NCBI GenBank assembly: GCA_030429975.1
Contig: JAUIGB010000009.1
Location: forward strand, 1 to 39,808
DNA: 39,808 nt
DNA from: a bacterium
GTDB lineage: Bacteria; Patescibacteriota; Saccharimonadia; Saccharimonadales; Saccharimonadaceae
Direction of reading: 5' to 3'
Shown: positions 18,448 through 26,780 of the stretch, one piece after another
Numbering within the stretch: position 1 is the stretch's first letter
How the letters are laid out: every line of letters starts with the position of its first letter
Translations under genes and position numbers: made by a program
The notes under the pieces: generated by a model
What the model saw: only the letters and a program-made list of their open reading frames with translations
Database searches by the model: none
What the model was told of the DNA's origin: nothing

Positions 18448-19120
18448 GTTCCTGGCCTATAGCTAACAGCTTGCGCCTCGCCATAGCCGACGAAACGGTA
18501 CGCAGTTGGTGTATCAAATCAAACTCTGGATAGTCTGCCTTTAGCGCGCGTGTTCTGGCTGCGCTCAATTGCGCTAAGTGCTCTTCATCCTTTATACCAA
18601 AACGACGGAAGAACTCTTCCTTGTTCGCCTCGGGCAGTATTGTATGGATTATTGCAGGTAATAATTTGTCCACTACTCGCACGAAACGAGCTTCTGGTAT
18701 TTTTTGCTCCTCGTATTCGTCTAATACCTTGCGCGTATGTTCTGGAAGCTTCTGGCGTAGCTGTGGCAGGGCATCGTGTTCTGTCTGACGTTTTTCTTCT
18801 AGTTCGCTCTTGGTCAAGTTATATGTGGGGACATCACCCGTGATTGTTTCTATCAGATCATGAACAAGCGAGTACTTTGCAACTAGGCCCGAATCAAGCT
18901 TTGGATAAAATATCTCTGCTAACTCCATAGCGGTTAGCCCCAAATGAAAGCTGTGTTCGGCGTCGTTTTCCATTCGTTCGGGAGTTAAATAGACTGCGCG
19001 GTCTATTAGGGCCATTTCGACGGCACGCTGACCAAGCTGCAAAATAGCTTCGTGGGCTATTTTGACCTTTTCCTTGGTACGCTCCTCCGGACTAGCCATA
19101 GTGTCACTAGTATTGCACAT
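18440..19120 (-). CDS. HD-domain phosphohydrolase (YfbR-like)
   Basis: NDAEHSFHLGLTAMELA ... YSLVHDLIETITGDVPTYN. Confidence 0.82.
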   Translation of the reverse strand: MCNTSDTMASPEERTKEKVKIAHEAILQLGQRAVEMALIDRAVYLTPERMENDAEHSFHLGLTAMELAEIFYPKLDSGLVAKYSLVHDLIETITGDVPTYNLTKSELEEKRQTEHDALPQLRQKLPEHTRKVLDEYEEQKIPEARFVRVVDKLLPAIIHTILPEANKEEFFRRFGIKDEEHLAQLSAARTRALKADYPEFDLIHQLRTVSSAMARRKLLAIGQELT

Positions 19121-19219
19121 CGCGTCTCACATTGCATTCATAAGCGTAATGTGTTATAATGAAAGGATAGGGTATCTACACAAATATGCTACAATAACAG
19201 ATGTAAAAATTAACAATCT

Positions 19220-19294
19220 AGGGGCATAGTACAACGGCTAGTATAAAGGTCTCCAAAACCTTAGATCTAGGTTCGATTCCTAGTGCCCCTGCCA
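19220..19294 (+). tRNA. tRNA-Trp (CCA anticodon), 3' CCA encoded
   Basis: AGGGGCA/TGCCCCT acceptor; GGTCTCCAAAACC anticodon arm; GGTTCGATTCC T-arm. Confidence 0.93.
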
Positions 19295-19340
19295 GACATA
19301 AGCATTATGCAAAATACCATTTAGGTGGTATTTTTGTTTT

Positions 19341-19637
19341 ATGACAGAAATCGAGAAAAGCCAACACTGGGATGACCTGAAAGACAGTACTGGTTTTATA
19401 GAAGAAGGCTTTCCTTTTGACGAGGGTTTTCCAAAAGATACTAGCCCCAACAATAACAAGGACTATACCCTTGTGTTTCGTGACGGAACACGACTGACAG
19501 GCTCGCCTGATTATTCAAGTCAGTATAGTACTGAAGGTATGGCATGGCGCATACATCAGCCATCTGAGTTCTCCACGCTTGGTCGCCAAGTGATAGCTGC
19601 TTGGTGCGAAAATCCTACGCAAAATCACGAAGCATAG
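19341..19637 (+). CDS. Small hypothetical protein (98 aa)
   Basis: Intact ORF right after a tRNA-Trp terminator-like hairpin (AATACCatttaGGTGGTATTTTTG). Confidence 0.55.
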   Translation: MTEIEKSQHWDDLKDSTGFIEEGFPFDEGFPKDTSPNNNKDYTLVFRDGTRLTGSPDYSSQYSTEGMAWRIHQPSEFSTLGRQVIAAWCENPTQNHEA

Positions 19638-19665
19638 TTCTAAAAGCGAAGATAACGCTCTGCCA
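19636..19665 (+). repeat. 30-nt 3'-UTR element, copy 1
   Basis: agttctaaaagcgaagataacgctctgcca. Confidence 0.85.
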
Positions 19666-19708
19666 AGCATAAGAACAATGAAAAGTCTCCCGTATGGGGT
19701 CTTTTTGT

Positions 19709-19714
19709 TATGAT
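19709..19714 (+). promoter_or_regulatory. -10 box TATGAT, 6 nt before ATG 19721
   Basis: gtTATGATtaaacaATG. Confidence 0.45.
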
Positions 19715-19720
19715 TAAACA

Positions 19721-20503
19721 ATGAGAAATCTTGTTATCGCCGTGAGTCCCGATTCATCGTTGAATCTCTTAAAAACTTACGCAGATATTATAATTCTAGA
19801 TGATGAGTCTGTCCCGGATAACCTAGCAAGTTACGAGACGGTTTATATTAGAAGTCACTTTAGCCAGCCATCCACTTTGCCACAAAATTTTCATAGTGAA
19901 ATTCAAGGTATCGTACAGCACGCAAAACATACAAACCCTGATGTAAAGTTTGTAGATGGTCTAGATAGTGTTGGTGCAATAGTAGACTTCGAAGACAAAT
20001 GGCGACAATATGAAATATTTAGTGAATACATGCCTCGGACAGAGCTGCTCAACCAGGAGACGGACGTTTATAGCTTCAGGCAGCCCTTATTTAAGAAAAA
20101 GCTGTCATCACGTGGTAGCGGAATAACATGGAATATAGAAGAAACTTCCAGGTCGACAAATGACTGGATTGTGCAGGAATCGTTAAACATACAAGAGGAG
20201 CTACGTGTATACGTAATCTGCGGCGAGGTATATCCTATTGGTACTATTCGGCGAAATATGACGTCTGATGTTCCGTCTGAGGCAATCGACTCGCGCAATC
20301 TAACCCAAGGGGAAATGGATTTTTCATCGAGTGTTATGAGCAAGGTGCCGAATATGGACTTTGTCGGACTCGATATAGCACTCACGTTAGATAGTGGCCT
20401 TATGTTAATGGAAGTAAACAGGTCACCCGGTTTTGCAAAATTCAACAGGCTTACAGACATCAATCTGGCTAGTGTGCTCTACGAAAGCTTACGGCGTACA
20501 TAA
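19721..20503 (+). CDS. ATP-grasp ligase-like protein (RimK-like)
   Basis: FKKKLSSRGSGITWNI; VQESLNIQEELRVYVICGEVYPIGTIRR; FVGLDIALTLDSGLMLMEVNRSPGFAKFN. Confidence 0.75.
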   Translation: MRNLVIAVSPDSSLNLLKTYADIIILDDESVPDNLASYETVYIRSHFSQPSTLPQNFHSEIQGIVQHAKHTNPDVKFVDGLDSVGAIVDFEDKWRQYEIFSEYMPRTELLNQETDVYSFRQPLFKKKLSSRGSGITWNIEETSRSTNDWIVQESLNIQEELRVYVICGEVYPIGTIRRNMTSDVPSEAIDSRNLTQGEMDFSSSVMSKVPNMDFVGLDIALTLDSGLMLMEVNRSPGFAKFNRLTDINLASVLYESLRRT

Positions 20504-20506
20504 TTC

Positions 20507-20536
20507 AGTTCTAAAAGCGAAGATAACACTCTGCCA
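20507..20536 (+). repeat. 30-nt 3'-UTR element, copy 2 (29/30 identical to copy 1)
   Basis: agttctaaaagcgaagataacactctgcca. Confidence 0.85.
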
Positions 20537-20597
20537 GAGGATCATAAAACAAAATAGGCTTTTTTGAAAAGTCTATTTATTTGCTACAATGACGAAT

Positions 20598-20804
20598 ATG
20601 ACTAATCAGGAACATAATTCACTTCCGTTAGATAAATTCACCCTTGATTTCTCGGAAGATGACTCGCTAGAAATTAACAAGGATATACCTACCGTTGCAG
20701 TTGATGACTCTGATGTTTATGTAGGACGCGCCCCAATCGCTGGAAATCCAGCTACGATGGGTCGTATTATTCACGAAGAGCTGGAGCGACGAAAGCAAGA
20801 TTAG
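20598..20804 (+). CDS. Small acidic hypothetical protein (68 aa)
   Basis: TACAAT -10 box 20585-20590 then 7 nt to ATG 20598; ORF-track start 20589 lies inside the -10 box. Confidence 0.55.
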   Translation: MTNQEHNSLPLDKFTLDFSEDDSLEINKDIPTVAVDDSDVYVGRAPIAGNPATMGRIIHEELERRKQD

Positions 20805-20832
20805 TTCCAACTTCATACAAAATGCCCTGCCA
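20803..20832 (+). repeat. 30-nt 3'-UTR element, divergent copy 3
   Basis: agttccaacttcatacaaaatgccctgcca, same length and same ends as copies 1 and 2. Confidence 0.55.
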
Positions 20833-20875
20833 AGCAGAACACTTCACGCGTGGGGTGTTTTTGTTTGTAAAATGC

Positions 20876-20911
20876 AAAGAGCCTGACCGATTAGCGGAGC
20901 AGGGCTCTTTA
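20876..20911. terminator. Bidirectional terminator hairpin
   Basis: AAAGAGCCTG...CAGGGCTCTTT between convergent genes. Confidence 0.7.
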
Positions 20912-20936
20912 CCCTAAACGAATCAGGCTCGGACAC

Positions 20937-21158
20937 TTAGGGGTTTCGTATGGCAACGTTTTCCAGCCAGTTATAAAACCGGGTCACAGCCTCTGCCTCA
21001 CCCTCTAAATAGATAGTAACGTGAGTGCGCATTAGGCCCTTGAAGCCTTTGTACTCCATCATGACTCCTGCGCTAGACGCAGTTGACAGCGCGCTCGAGA
21101 TGAATGAATTGAACCACCATCTAGGCATCGACATCTTGCAACTCGCAGTTGCGTGCAT
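20937..21158 (-). CDS. Small protein with acylphosphatase-like C-terminal pattern (weak)
   Basis: GGAGG SD then ATG 21158; RTHVTIYLEGEAEAVTRFYNWLENV. Confidence 0.4.
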   Translation of the reverse strand: MHATASCKMSMPRWWFNSFISSALSTASSAGVMMEYKGFKGLMRTHVTIYLEGEAEAVTRFYNWLENVAIRNP

Positions 21159-21292
21159 TTTTCCTCCAATGTCAGGACGGATGTGTCTACGCATACTATA
21201 ATATAACTTGTCAATTCGTGCAATTCTACTGCTGACTTCATACAAAATATCCTACAAAAAAATTGCCAATTATGCGCTAGTCATTCTTTGTA

Positions 21293-22159
21293 TTAAATAT
21301 GGGCCGTAATCAACACTATCGTCACGACAAACCCCGTAAACATATTTAACCATATGAAGCGTCGCCAGGCACGGTTTGCGAGGCCTGATTTTTTATCCGT
21401 AATGCCCAGATATGGCGCGATATTTACAGCGTAAATTAATCCGACTATACCAACAATCGCCGGCCCCAGACCTTGCGTGGCCAATAATATGCTTGATGCG
21501 ATGTAGAGTAGAAATGCACCGCGCACGGTCAAGCGTGCTCCTAGCGCAGTAGCGACAGACGACAGCTTACCCTCGCGATCTGGTATGATGTCTTGCACCG
21601 CTCCAAACGCATGACTAGCCAGCCCCCACATAAAGAACGCGACGATAAACGGGATGTAAGTCACTAAAAATCCCGTGAGTACCATGGCGTATAGCATCGG
21701 GCCTACGAAGTGAATGCTACTAGTGACAGAATCGAGCAGGGGAATTTCTTTGAACCTGAGCCCGGCAATAGAGTAGGCAATAACAAAGAACATTACGACT
21801 AGTAGCGTAATATTGGCTACGAATGAACCAACGGACAAAAGATACGTAACGAAGGGAATAGTTGTCAGCAGGGCCGACCATATGATTAGTGGATGTAAAG
21901 ACTTTTGCTCTTTGGCACCTTCCAGTCCACCCTTGCGCGGGTTACGTATGTCAGATTCATAATCGAATACATCGTTGATTCCATACATCAACATATTATA
22001 TGGAATCAAGAAAAAGATAGTTGCCAGCAAGAAAGTAGGACCCAGAGTACCGCCAGTAACCAAAAAGGCCGCGGCAAACGGATATGCGGTGTTTGGCCAT
22101 GATATGGGCCGAGAAATAAGCAGTAGTTTTTGTACTTTATTAAACATGGGAACCTCCAA
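21293..22159 (-). CDS. crtEb: UbiA-family prenyltransferase, lycopene elongase-like (CrtEb/LbtA type)
   Basis: YGINDVFDYESDIRNPRKGGLEG and DIIPDREGKLSSVATALGAR; directly after crtYc/crtYd. Confidence 0.85.
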   Translation of the reverse strand: MEVPMFNKVQKLLLISRPISWPNTAYPFAAAFLVTGGTLGPTFLLATIFFLIPYNMLMYGINDVFDYESDIRNPRKGGLEGAKEQKSLHPLIIWSALLTTIPFVTYLLSVGSFVANITLLVVMFFVIAYSIAGLRFKEIPLLDSVTSSIHFVGPMLYAMVLTGFLVTYIPFIVAFFMWGLASHAFGAVQDIIPDREGKLSSVATALGARLTVRGAFLLYIASSILLATQGLGPAIVGIVGLIYAVNIAPYLGITDKKSGLANRAWRRFIWLNMFTGFVVTIVLITAHI

Positions 22160-22430
22160 ACTTATGCCAAAGCGCGGGTATCAAGATTACTGCGACTAGC
22201 GCATAGAAAAAGTCTTCGACCGGAGCCAACAAAACGTAATATCCTAGAATTTTTTCGCTCGCATAACTAAACATATCCATCCAAATTAACAGGTTGTCGA
22301 ATACTAAAGTTAATAAGACAATCACGGATAGAGTAAATACCCAGGCACGAGATGGTTTACAGGGCCATCGTGCAAGCAGTATCCAGATGGCGAGCAACAC
22401 CATGACGTTTAATACTATGTACGTGGCCAT
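22140..22430 (-). CDS. Heterodimeric carotenoid cyclase subunit (CrtYd/CrtYf-like)
   Basis: FDNLLIWMDMFSYASEKILGYYVLLAPVEDFFYALVAVILIPALW; start moved to internal ATG 22430. Confidence 0.83.
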   Translation of the reverse strand: MATYIVLNVMVLLAIWILLARWPCKPSRAWVFTLSVIVLLTLVFDNLLIWMDMFSYASEKILGYYVLLAPVEDFFYALVAVILIPALWHKFGGSHV

Positions 22431-22729
22431 ATTCGTTCCCCTACACGGTAGATAACTAGCGTGCAATAACATAGAAGTATCAGAAAGAAAATTTCTTCGA
22501 CTGGGAATTCTGGAGCCAACGTAAACGGTAGCATGAACTGACTGTTCCCATGTATAAAAATTCCTTGTTTGATAGCTATTAGGTCCCACACGACAAATAC
22601 CAGGACGCCTACGGTAATAGTTAGTAAAGTTCTGGTACGATCATGCCAAAACGCCAACCGATAACGCCAGTCCAATGTTGCCATGCCCGCTATCGACAAC
22701 AACAAGCCCGCCAGATAGAACCACTGCAT
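22415..22729 (-). CDS. Heterodimeric carotenoid cyclase subunit (CrtYc/CrtYe-like)
   Basis: VWDLIAIKQGIFIHGNSQFMLPFTLAPEFPVEEIFFLILLCYCTLVIYR. Confidence 0.83.
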   Translation of the reverse strand: MQWFYLAGLLLSIAGMATLDWRYRLAFWHDRTRTLLTITVGVLVFVVWDLIAIKQGIFIHGNSQFMLPFTLAPEFPVEEIFFLILLCYCTLVIYRVGERIWPRT

Positions 22730-24261
22730 TACTTGTCGCTCCCTATAATCCTACGGATTTTCGACACAGGTCCACCCCTTTTCTCTCCGGCCAAGCGTTT
22801 GTATACAAGTTCAGCTCCAATGAGACACATCGGCAAGCCTATGCCCGGAGTCGTAGATCCGCCTACGTAGTAAAGGTTCTTTACTTTTTTACTTTTGTTT
22901 GGAGTTCTAAAAAAGGCTGACTGCCTAAGGATATGTGATGGCCCCAAAGCCGTACCCTGCCAGGCGTTATAGCTATCAATGAAATCATTCGGTCCGAATA
23001 ATCGCTTAACACCTAGTCGTTTGCGTAAATCAGGAATTCCCATGTGTTTTTCTATTTGTTCCAGATATCTATCGGCAACTTTCTCTATATCTCCAGAATC
23101 TATAGCTACTCCTGCCGGAAGCGGAACGAGAACAAACACGTTTTCGTCTCCGCTGGGCGCCACCGAATCGTCCGTTGCGCTTGGTTTGCATACATACACA
23201 GATGCTGGGTGGGGTATTTTTTTGCCCTTAAATATGTCGTCAAAATTCTTTTGCCAGTCATCAACAAAAAATAAATTGTGGTGCTCAAGCTGGGGGAGCT
23301 TTCCTTTTACACCTAGATACATCAATAACGCACTTGGTCCTGCCTCTCGTTTATTCCAGTATGATGACGGGTAGGAGCGGTGGTTTTTATCTAACATTTT
23401 TGTTTCCGTATAGTGCAAATCCGCGTTCGATATCACGATATCGCCCCTCACGGACTTTCCGTTTTGTAGCACTATCCCTGATACCGTACCGTTATCGGAA
23501 ACATCTATACGCTCTACCGGGTTATTGTATTGATACGAGACACCTAATTCCTTGCCTGCGGATACAATTTTTTCTATAACTGTATATATACCGCCCTGCG
23601 GATAGTACACGCCCTCTCGAAAATCAAGCGCACTCATCAAACTATAAAGAGCCGGCGCAGAGTAGGGCGAAGACCCCAAAAAGACCATCGGATATTCGAG
23701 AATCTGTCTAAGGCGCCGATCCGAAACATAACGTCTAACGTATTTATCTATCGGCATAAGTGCTAGCCGGGTCATAACTCGACCGCGCCCAATTATGTCG
23801 AGCTTCGTAAAATCGCGTATAGAACTAAAATTCGTATACAAAAAATATTTCATGGCTAAACGATAGATATCGTCGCCCTTGCTGACATAATCCAGCAACT
23901 TAACACCACTGCCTGGCTCGATTGCATCAAACGTTTGTGCATCGACCACGCTGTCACCGGTTACGGTGACCGGTTCCTCGGTTTCGAAGAATACTTTATA
24001 TGCAGGATTCAGCTTGGTAAGCTTTATCTCTTTATTAATATCCTTGCCTAATAGTGAAAAGTAATGAGAGAAGACCTCTGGCATCAGATACCATGACGGC
24101 CCGGTATCAAACCTAAAGCCTTTAGCTTCGTATATACCGGCTCGTCCGCCGGGCATACTGTTTTTTTCATAAACTTCAACATTATACCCAGCTTTAGCTA
24201 GTAGATTCGCGGTTGCGAGACCGCCAATACCAGCTCCGATAATAACGACCTTTTTGCTCAC
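22729..24261 (-). CDS. crtI: Phytoene desaturase
   Basis: KKVVIIGAGIGGLATANLLAKAGYNVEVYEKNSMPGGRAG; YYVGGSTTPGIGLPMCLIGAELVYKRL. Confidence 0.96.
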   Translation of the reverse strand: MSKKVVIIGAGIGGLATANLLAKAGYNVEVYEKNSMPGGRAGIYEAKGFRFDTGPSWYLMPEVFSHYFSLLGKDINKEIKLTKLNPAYKVFFETEEPVTVTGDSVVDAQTFDAIEPGSGVKLLDYVSKGDDIYRLAMKYFLYTNFSSIRDFTKLDIIGRGRVMTRLALMPIDKYVRRYVSDRRLRQILEYPMVFLGSSPYSAPALYSLMSALDFREGVYYPQGGIYTVIEKIVSAGKELGVSYQYNNPVERIDVSDNGTVSGIVLQNGKSVRGDIVISNADLHYTETKMLDKNHRSYPSSYWNKREAGPSALLMYLGVKGKLPQLEHHNLFFVDDWQKNFDDIFKGKKIPHPASVYVCKPSATDDSVAPSGDENVFVLVPLPAGVAIDSGDIEKVADRYLEQIEKHMGIPDLRKRLGVKRLFGPNDFIDSYNAWQGTALGPSHILRQSAFFRTPNKSKKVKNLYYVGGSTTPGIGLPMCLIGAELVYKRLAGEKRGGPVSKIRRIIGSDK

Positions 24262-25088
24262 CTTCGAAGCTTCTCCCGTATGACCACTTTTATAAGTATT
24301 ACGATTTTTTTGTAGTCAGAGACCCTCACTCGACTTTTCTTAATATTATCTGTTCGTGTGCGCTTGAGCTTTTTTAGTAATTCATTGTAATATTCATAAC
24401 TCAACACAGTTGCCGCTCGCGCCGTACGCGGAAGCTGACGGAGCGACGAATATGCCATGGAGAAGTCTTTCTCTATATCATCGATAATGGCTTTCTTTGC
24501 ACTTTCATCAAAGTCGTCAAATGTTACACCAGGAAAATAAAGCCTCCCAAGTTCCTTGTAGTCAGATGACATGTCTCGCAAAAAATTAACTTTCTGGTAC
24601 GCCGCTCCGAGAGCAGATGCGCCATTTTTGAGTCTGTCGTATTTGGCCATGTCACCTTCGCAAAAAACCCGTAGACACATCAAGCCTACCACTTCCGCCG
24701 AACCATAAATGTATTTTTTGTAATTCCGCTCGTCATAGTTTTGTGGGTTCAGATCCATTCGCATACTTGCGAAAAAGGGAGCAATCAATGGCTGATCAAT
24801 TTTATACTCACGAGCAGTCAAAGCAAACGCATGAACAATAGGGTTGGTACTATAGCCAGATTTCATTGCATCATACGTACTTGCTTCTAAGTCATCCAAT
24901 AACTTGCCGGAATCTGGTCCCTTGTAGGTGTCTACAATCTCGTCAGCAATACGCACTAGTCCATATATTGCGTAAATATGTGGCTTGACTTTACTACCGA
25001 ATAATCTACTACTCAGGCCAAAGGATGTTGAATAGCTAAGAGCGAGCGAACGACTATTGTCATACGAAACGCTGTTGTATAGATCCAT
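24258..25088 (-). CDS. crtB: Phytoene synthase
   Basis: YGLVRIADEIVD; ALGAAYQKVNFLRDMSSDYKELGRLYFP. Confidence 0.95.
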   Translation of the reverse strand: MDLYNSVSYDNSRSLALSYSTSFGLSSRLFGSKVKPHIYAIYGLVRIADEIVDTYKGPDSGKLLDDLEASTYDAMKSGYSTNPIVHAFALTAREYKIDQPLIAPFFASMRMDLNPQNYDERNYKKYIYGSAEVVGLMCLRVFCEGDMAKYDRLKNGASALGAAYQKVNFLRDMSSDYKELGRLYFPGVTFDDFDESAKKAIIDDIEKDFSMAYSSLRQLPRTARAATVLSYEYYNELLKKLKRTRTDNIKKSRVRVSDYKKIVILIKVVIREKLRR

Positions 25089-26155
25089 TATTTTGTCCGA
25101 TCCGTCACTTTTTTAATCAGAGCTTCAAAAGTATCTTGGTCTTCTCGATTAAACTCCAGAGCCCTCAGCGACTGGCGGGCCGTCACTACGTATTCGTTTA
25201 TCTCTGTCTCTGTCGCTAACCTCGCACCCGTGGATATCAACAATTGCTTTATTTCGTCAATTTCGGATGGTAATGCGTCTTTTTTACCAAAGAGGGCATC
25301 GAAACGAGACTTTTGCTCGTCGTTCATTGCCTGTACGGCTTTTTCTATCATGAATGTCCTTTTGCCCTCTGTAATGTCGCTGGTGGTGGATTTGCCAGTA
25401 GTAACTTCTTCGCCAAATACCCCTAGGAGGTCATCAACTAACTGAAATGCTATGCCTAGTGCTATGGCAAACTCGCGCAAATGGGCAATCTGCCTATCTG
25501 ATGCATCGGCTATCACGGCTCCTGTCAGAAGAGGTGTTATGAATGAATAACCTGCCGTCTTGTATCTAGCTATATTTAGTGCGCTACCATCACGATAGGG
25601 CAAAAAGCTCGATTCAGTATCGAGGAGCTCTCCTCCTGCTACTTCAAAAATCCCACGAGAAAGTAATTGTTGAGCAGATGTTTTCTCGCTATCACTCAAC
25701 TCACTAGAGGCTATCAAGCTATGCGCCCCCGAAAGAATTAAATCACCGCCCAATATAGCCGCACTGTGCGCGAAATGAACTTTGTCGTCATCAGAATCGA
25801 TGTGTTTTGCATATTCTTTTAGATAACTACCTGCTATATTGTCGGTTCCGTATCGTATGTAATCTCTATCTATAATGTCATCGTGGATTAGGAGGCTAAA
25901 ATGAAGCAACTCCTGCGCAACAGCTATAGGAATAAGCTTATCAATGTCCTTACCTCCGAATGCTCTATATGCATACAGTGTCATATGCGGGCGAAGACGC
26001 TTTCCACCAGAGTTGATTAAATCTCTAAGTATTTCCCATAGACGCTGATACGACGGGCCTATCTGCTTCGCTTGCGTTACCGATTGTTCAAAATATTCCT
26101 TGATCGCACGGTTGAGCAAGACAGTCAAATCAGATTGCGTTAAGTGTTGAGGCAT
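25088..26155 (-). CDS. crtE: Geranylgeranyl diphosphate synthase (polyprenyl synthetase)
   Basis: GGKRLRPHMTLYAY; LIHDDIIDRDYIRYG; AFQLVDDLLGVFG. Confidence 0.94.
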   Translation of the reverse strand: MPQHLTQSDLTVLLNRAIKEYFEQSVTQAKQIGPSYQRLWEILRDLINSGGKRLRPHMTLYAYRAFGGKDIDKLIPIAVAQELLHFSLLIHDDIIDRDYIRYGTDNIAGSYLKEYAKHIDSDDDKVHFAHSAAILGGDLILSGAHSLIASSELSDSEKTSAQQLLSRGIFEVAGGELLDTESSFLPYRDGSALNIARYKTAGYSFITPLLTGAVIADASDRQIAHLREFAIALGIAFQLVDDLLGVFGEEVTTGKSTTSDITEGKRTFMIEKAVQAMNDEQKSRFDALFGKKDALPSEIDEIKQLLISTGARLATETEINEYVVTARQSLRALEFNREDQDTFEALIKKVTDRTK

Positions 26156-26162
26156 TAGGACT

Positions 26163-26168
26163 ATTATA
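26163..26168 (-). promoter_or_regulatory. -10 box TATAAT of crt operon, 7 nt before crtE ATG
   Basis: minus strand TATAATagtcctaATG. Confidence 0.6.
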
Positions 26169-26232
26169 CATTAGGCTTGGAGCCGGAGAATAACGATAGT
26201 AACACTGACGCAGTGCCAATATATCGCGTTAC

Positions 26233-26733
26233 TTAATCCTCATACTTTGGCTCGGCCAAAAACTTATTCACCCAGACAGCCATTACGCCCAAATCATACT
26301 GAGTAGACATACTCGCGTATTCCTTCTCGACTCGGTCACGTTCTAACACAAACTCGTGATTAGTATAGGTGCGCCTGCGGCGTTCCTGCGCGTAAATCTT
26401 TCTACGTGATCCGATTATGATACGCCTGCTTTCACTGCCATTCTGCATCAAATTAAATCCCAATGCGCATTTACCAATACGGTCCTCGAACGTAACTATT
26501 CTGTGTCCAGTAAATCCGTTTAATGAATGGATGTCCTTCTCGTAATCGGGCACCAGTACTGGCGTTCCCAGCTCGCGACGTAGCTTGTTCCATAACTGAT
26601 CATAATCGTACAGAGTCGAGGCTTTAATTGACAGTGTGTCTTCTTCTGGCTCTTCCGGCTCTTGTGGCCTGTTTCCAGCCAAACCATCCATGTAGCTCCG
26701 AATTTCATCAGCTATGCTGGTCTCGTTTTCCAT
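26233..26733 (-). CDS. Hypothetical protein (166 aa)
   Basis: Intact ORF; no family recognised. Confidence 0.65.
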   Translation of the reverse strand: MENETSIADEIRSYMDGLAGNRPQEPEEPEEDTLSIKASTLYDYDQLWNKLRRELGTPVLVPDYEKDIHSLNGFTGHRIVTFEDRIGKCALGFNLMQNGSESRRIIIGSRRKIYAQERRRRTYTNHEFVLERDRVEKEYASMSTQYDLGVMAVWVNKFLAEPKYED

Positions 26734-26780
26734 TTCATCAGTATTGCATGATTGCTATTTACGTGCAATAATATGTTTTC

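Noticed and set aside
20598-20804. Firm call of a graspetide precursor
   Set aside because: No recognisable repeated core (e.g. TxKYPSD-like or TTxxxxEE); kept only as a low-confidence possibility.
21293-26155. Carotenoid operon as part of a rhodopsin/retinal system
   Set aside because: No rhodopsin or Blh/Brp dioxygenase ORF in the window; the UbiA elongase and split cyclase point to C50 carotenoids instead.
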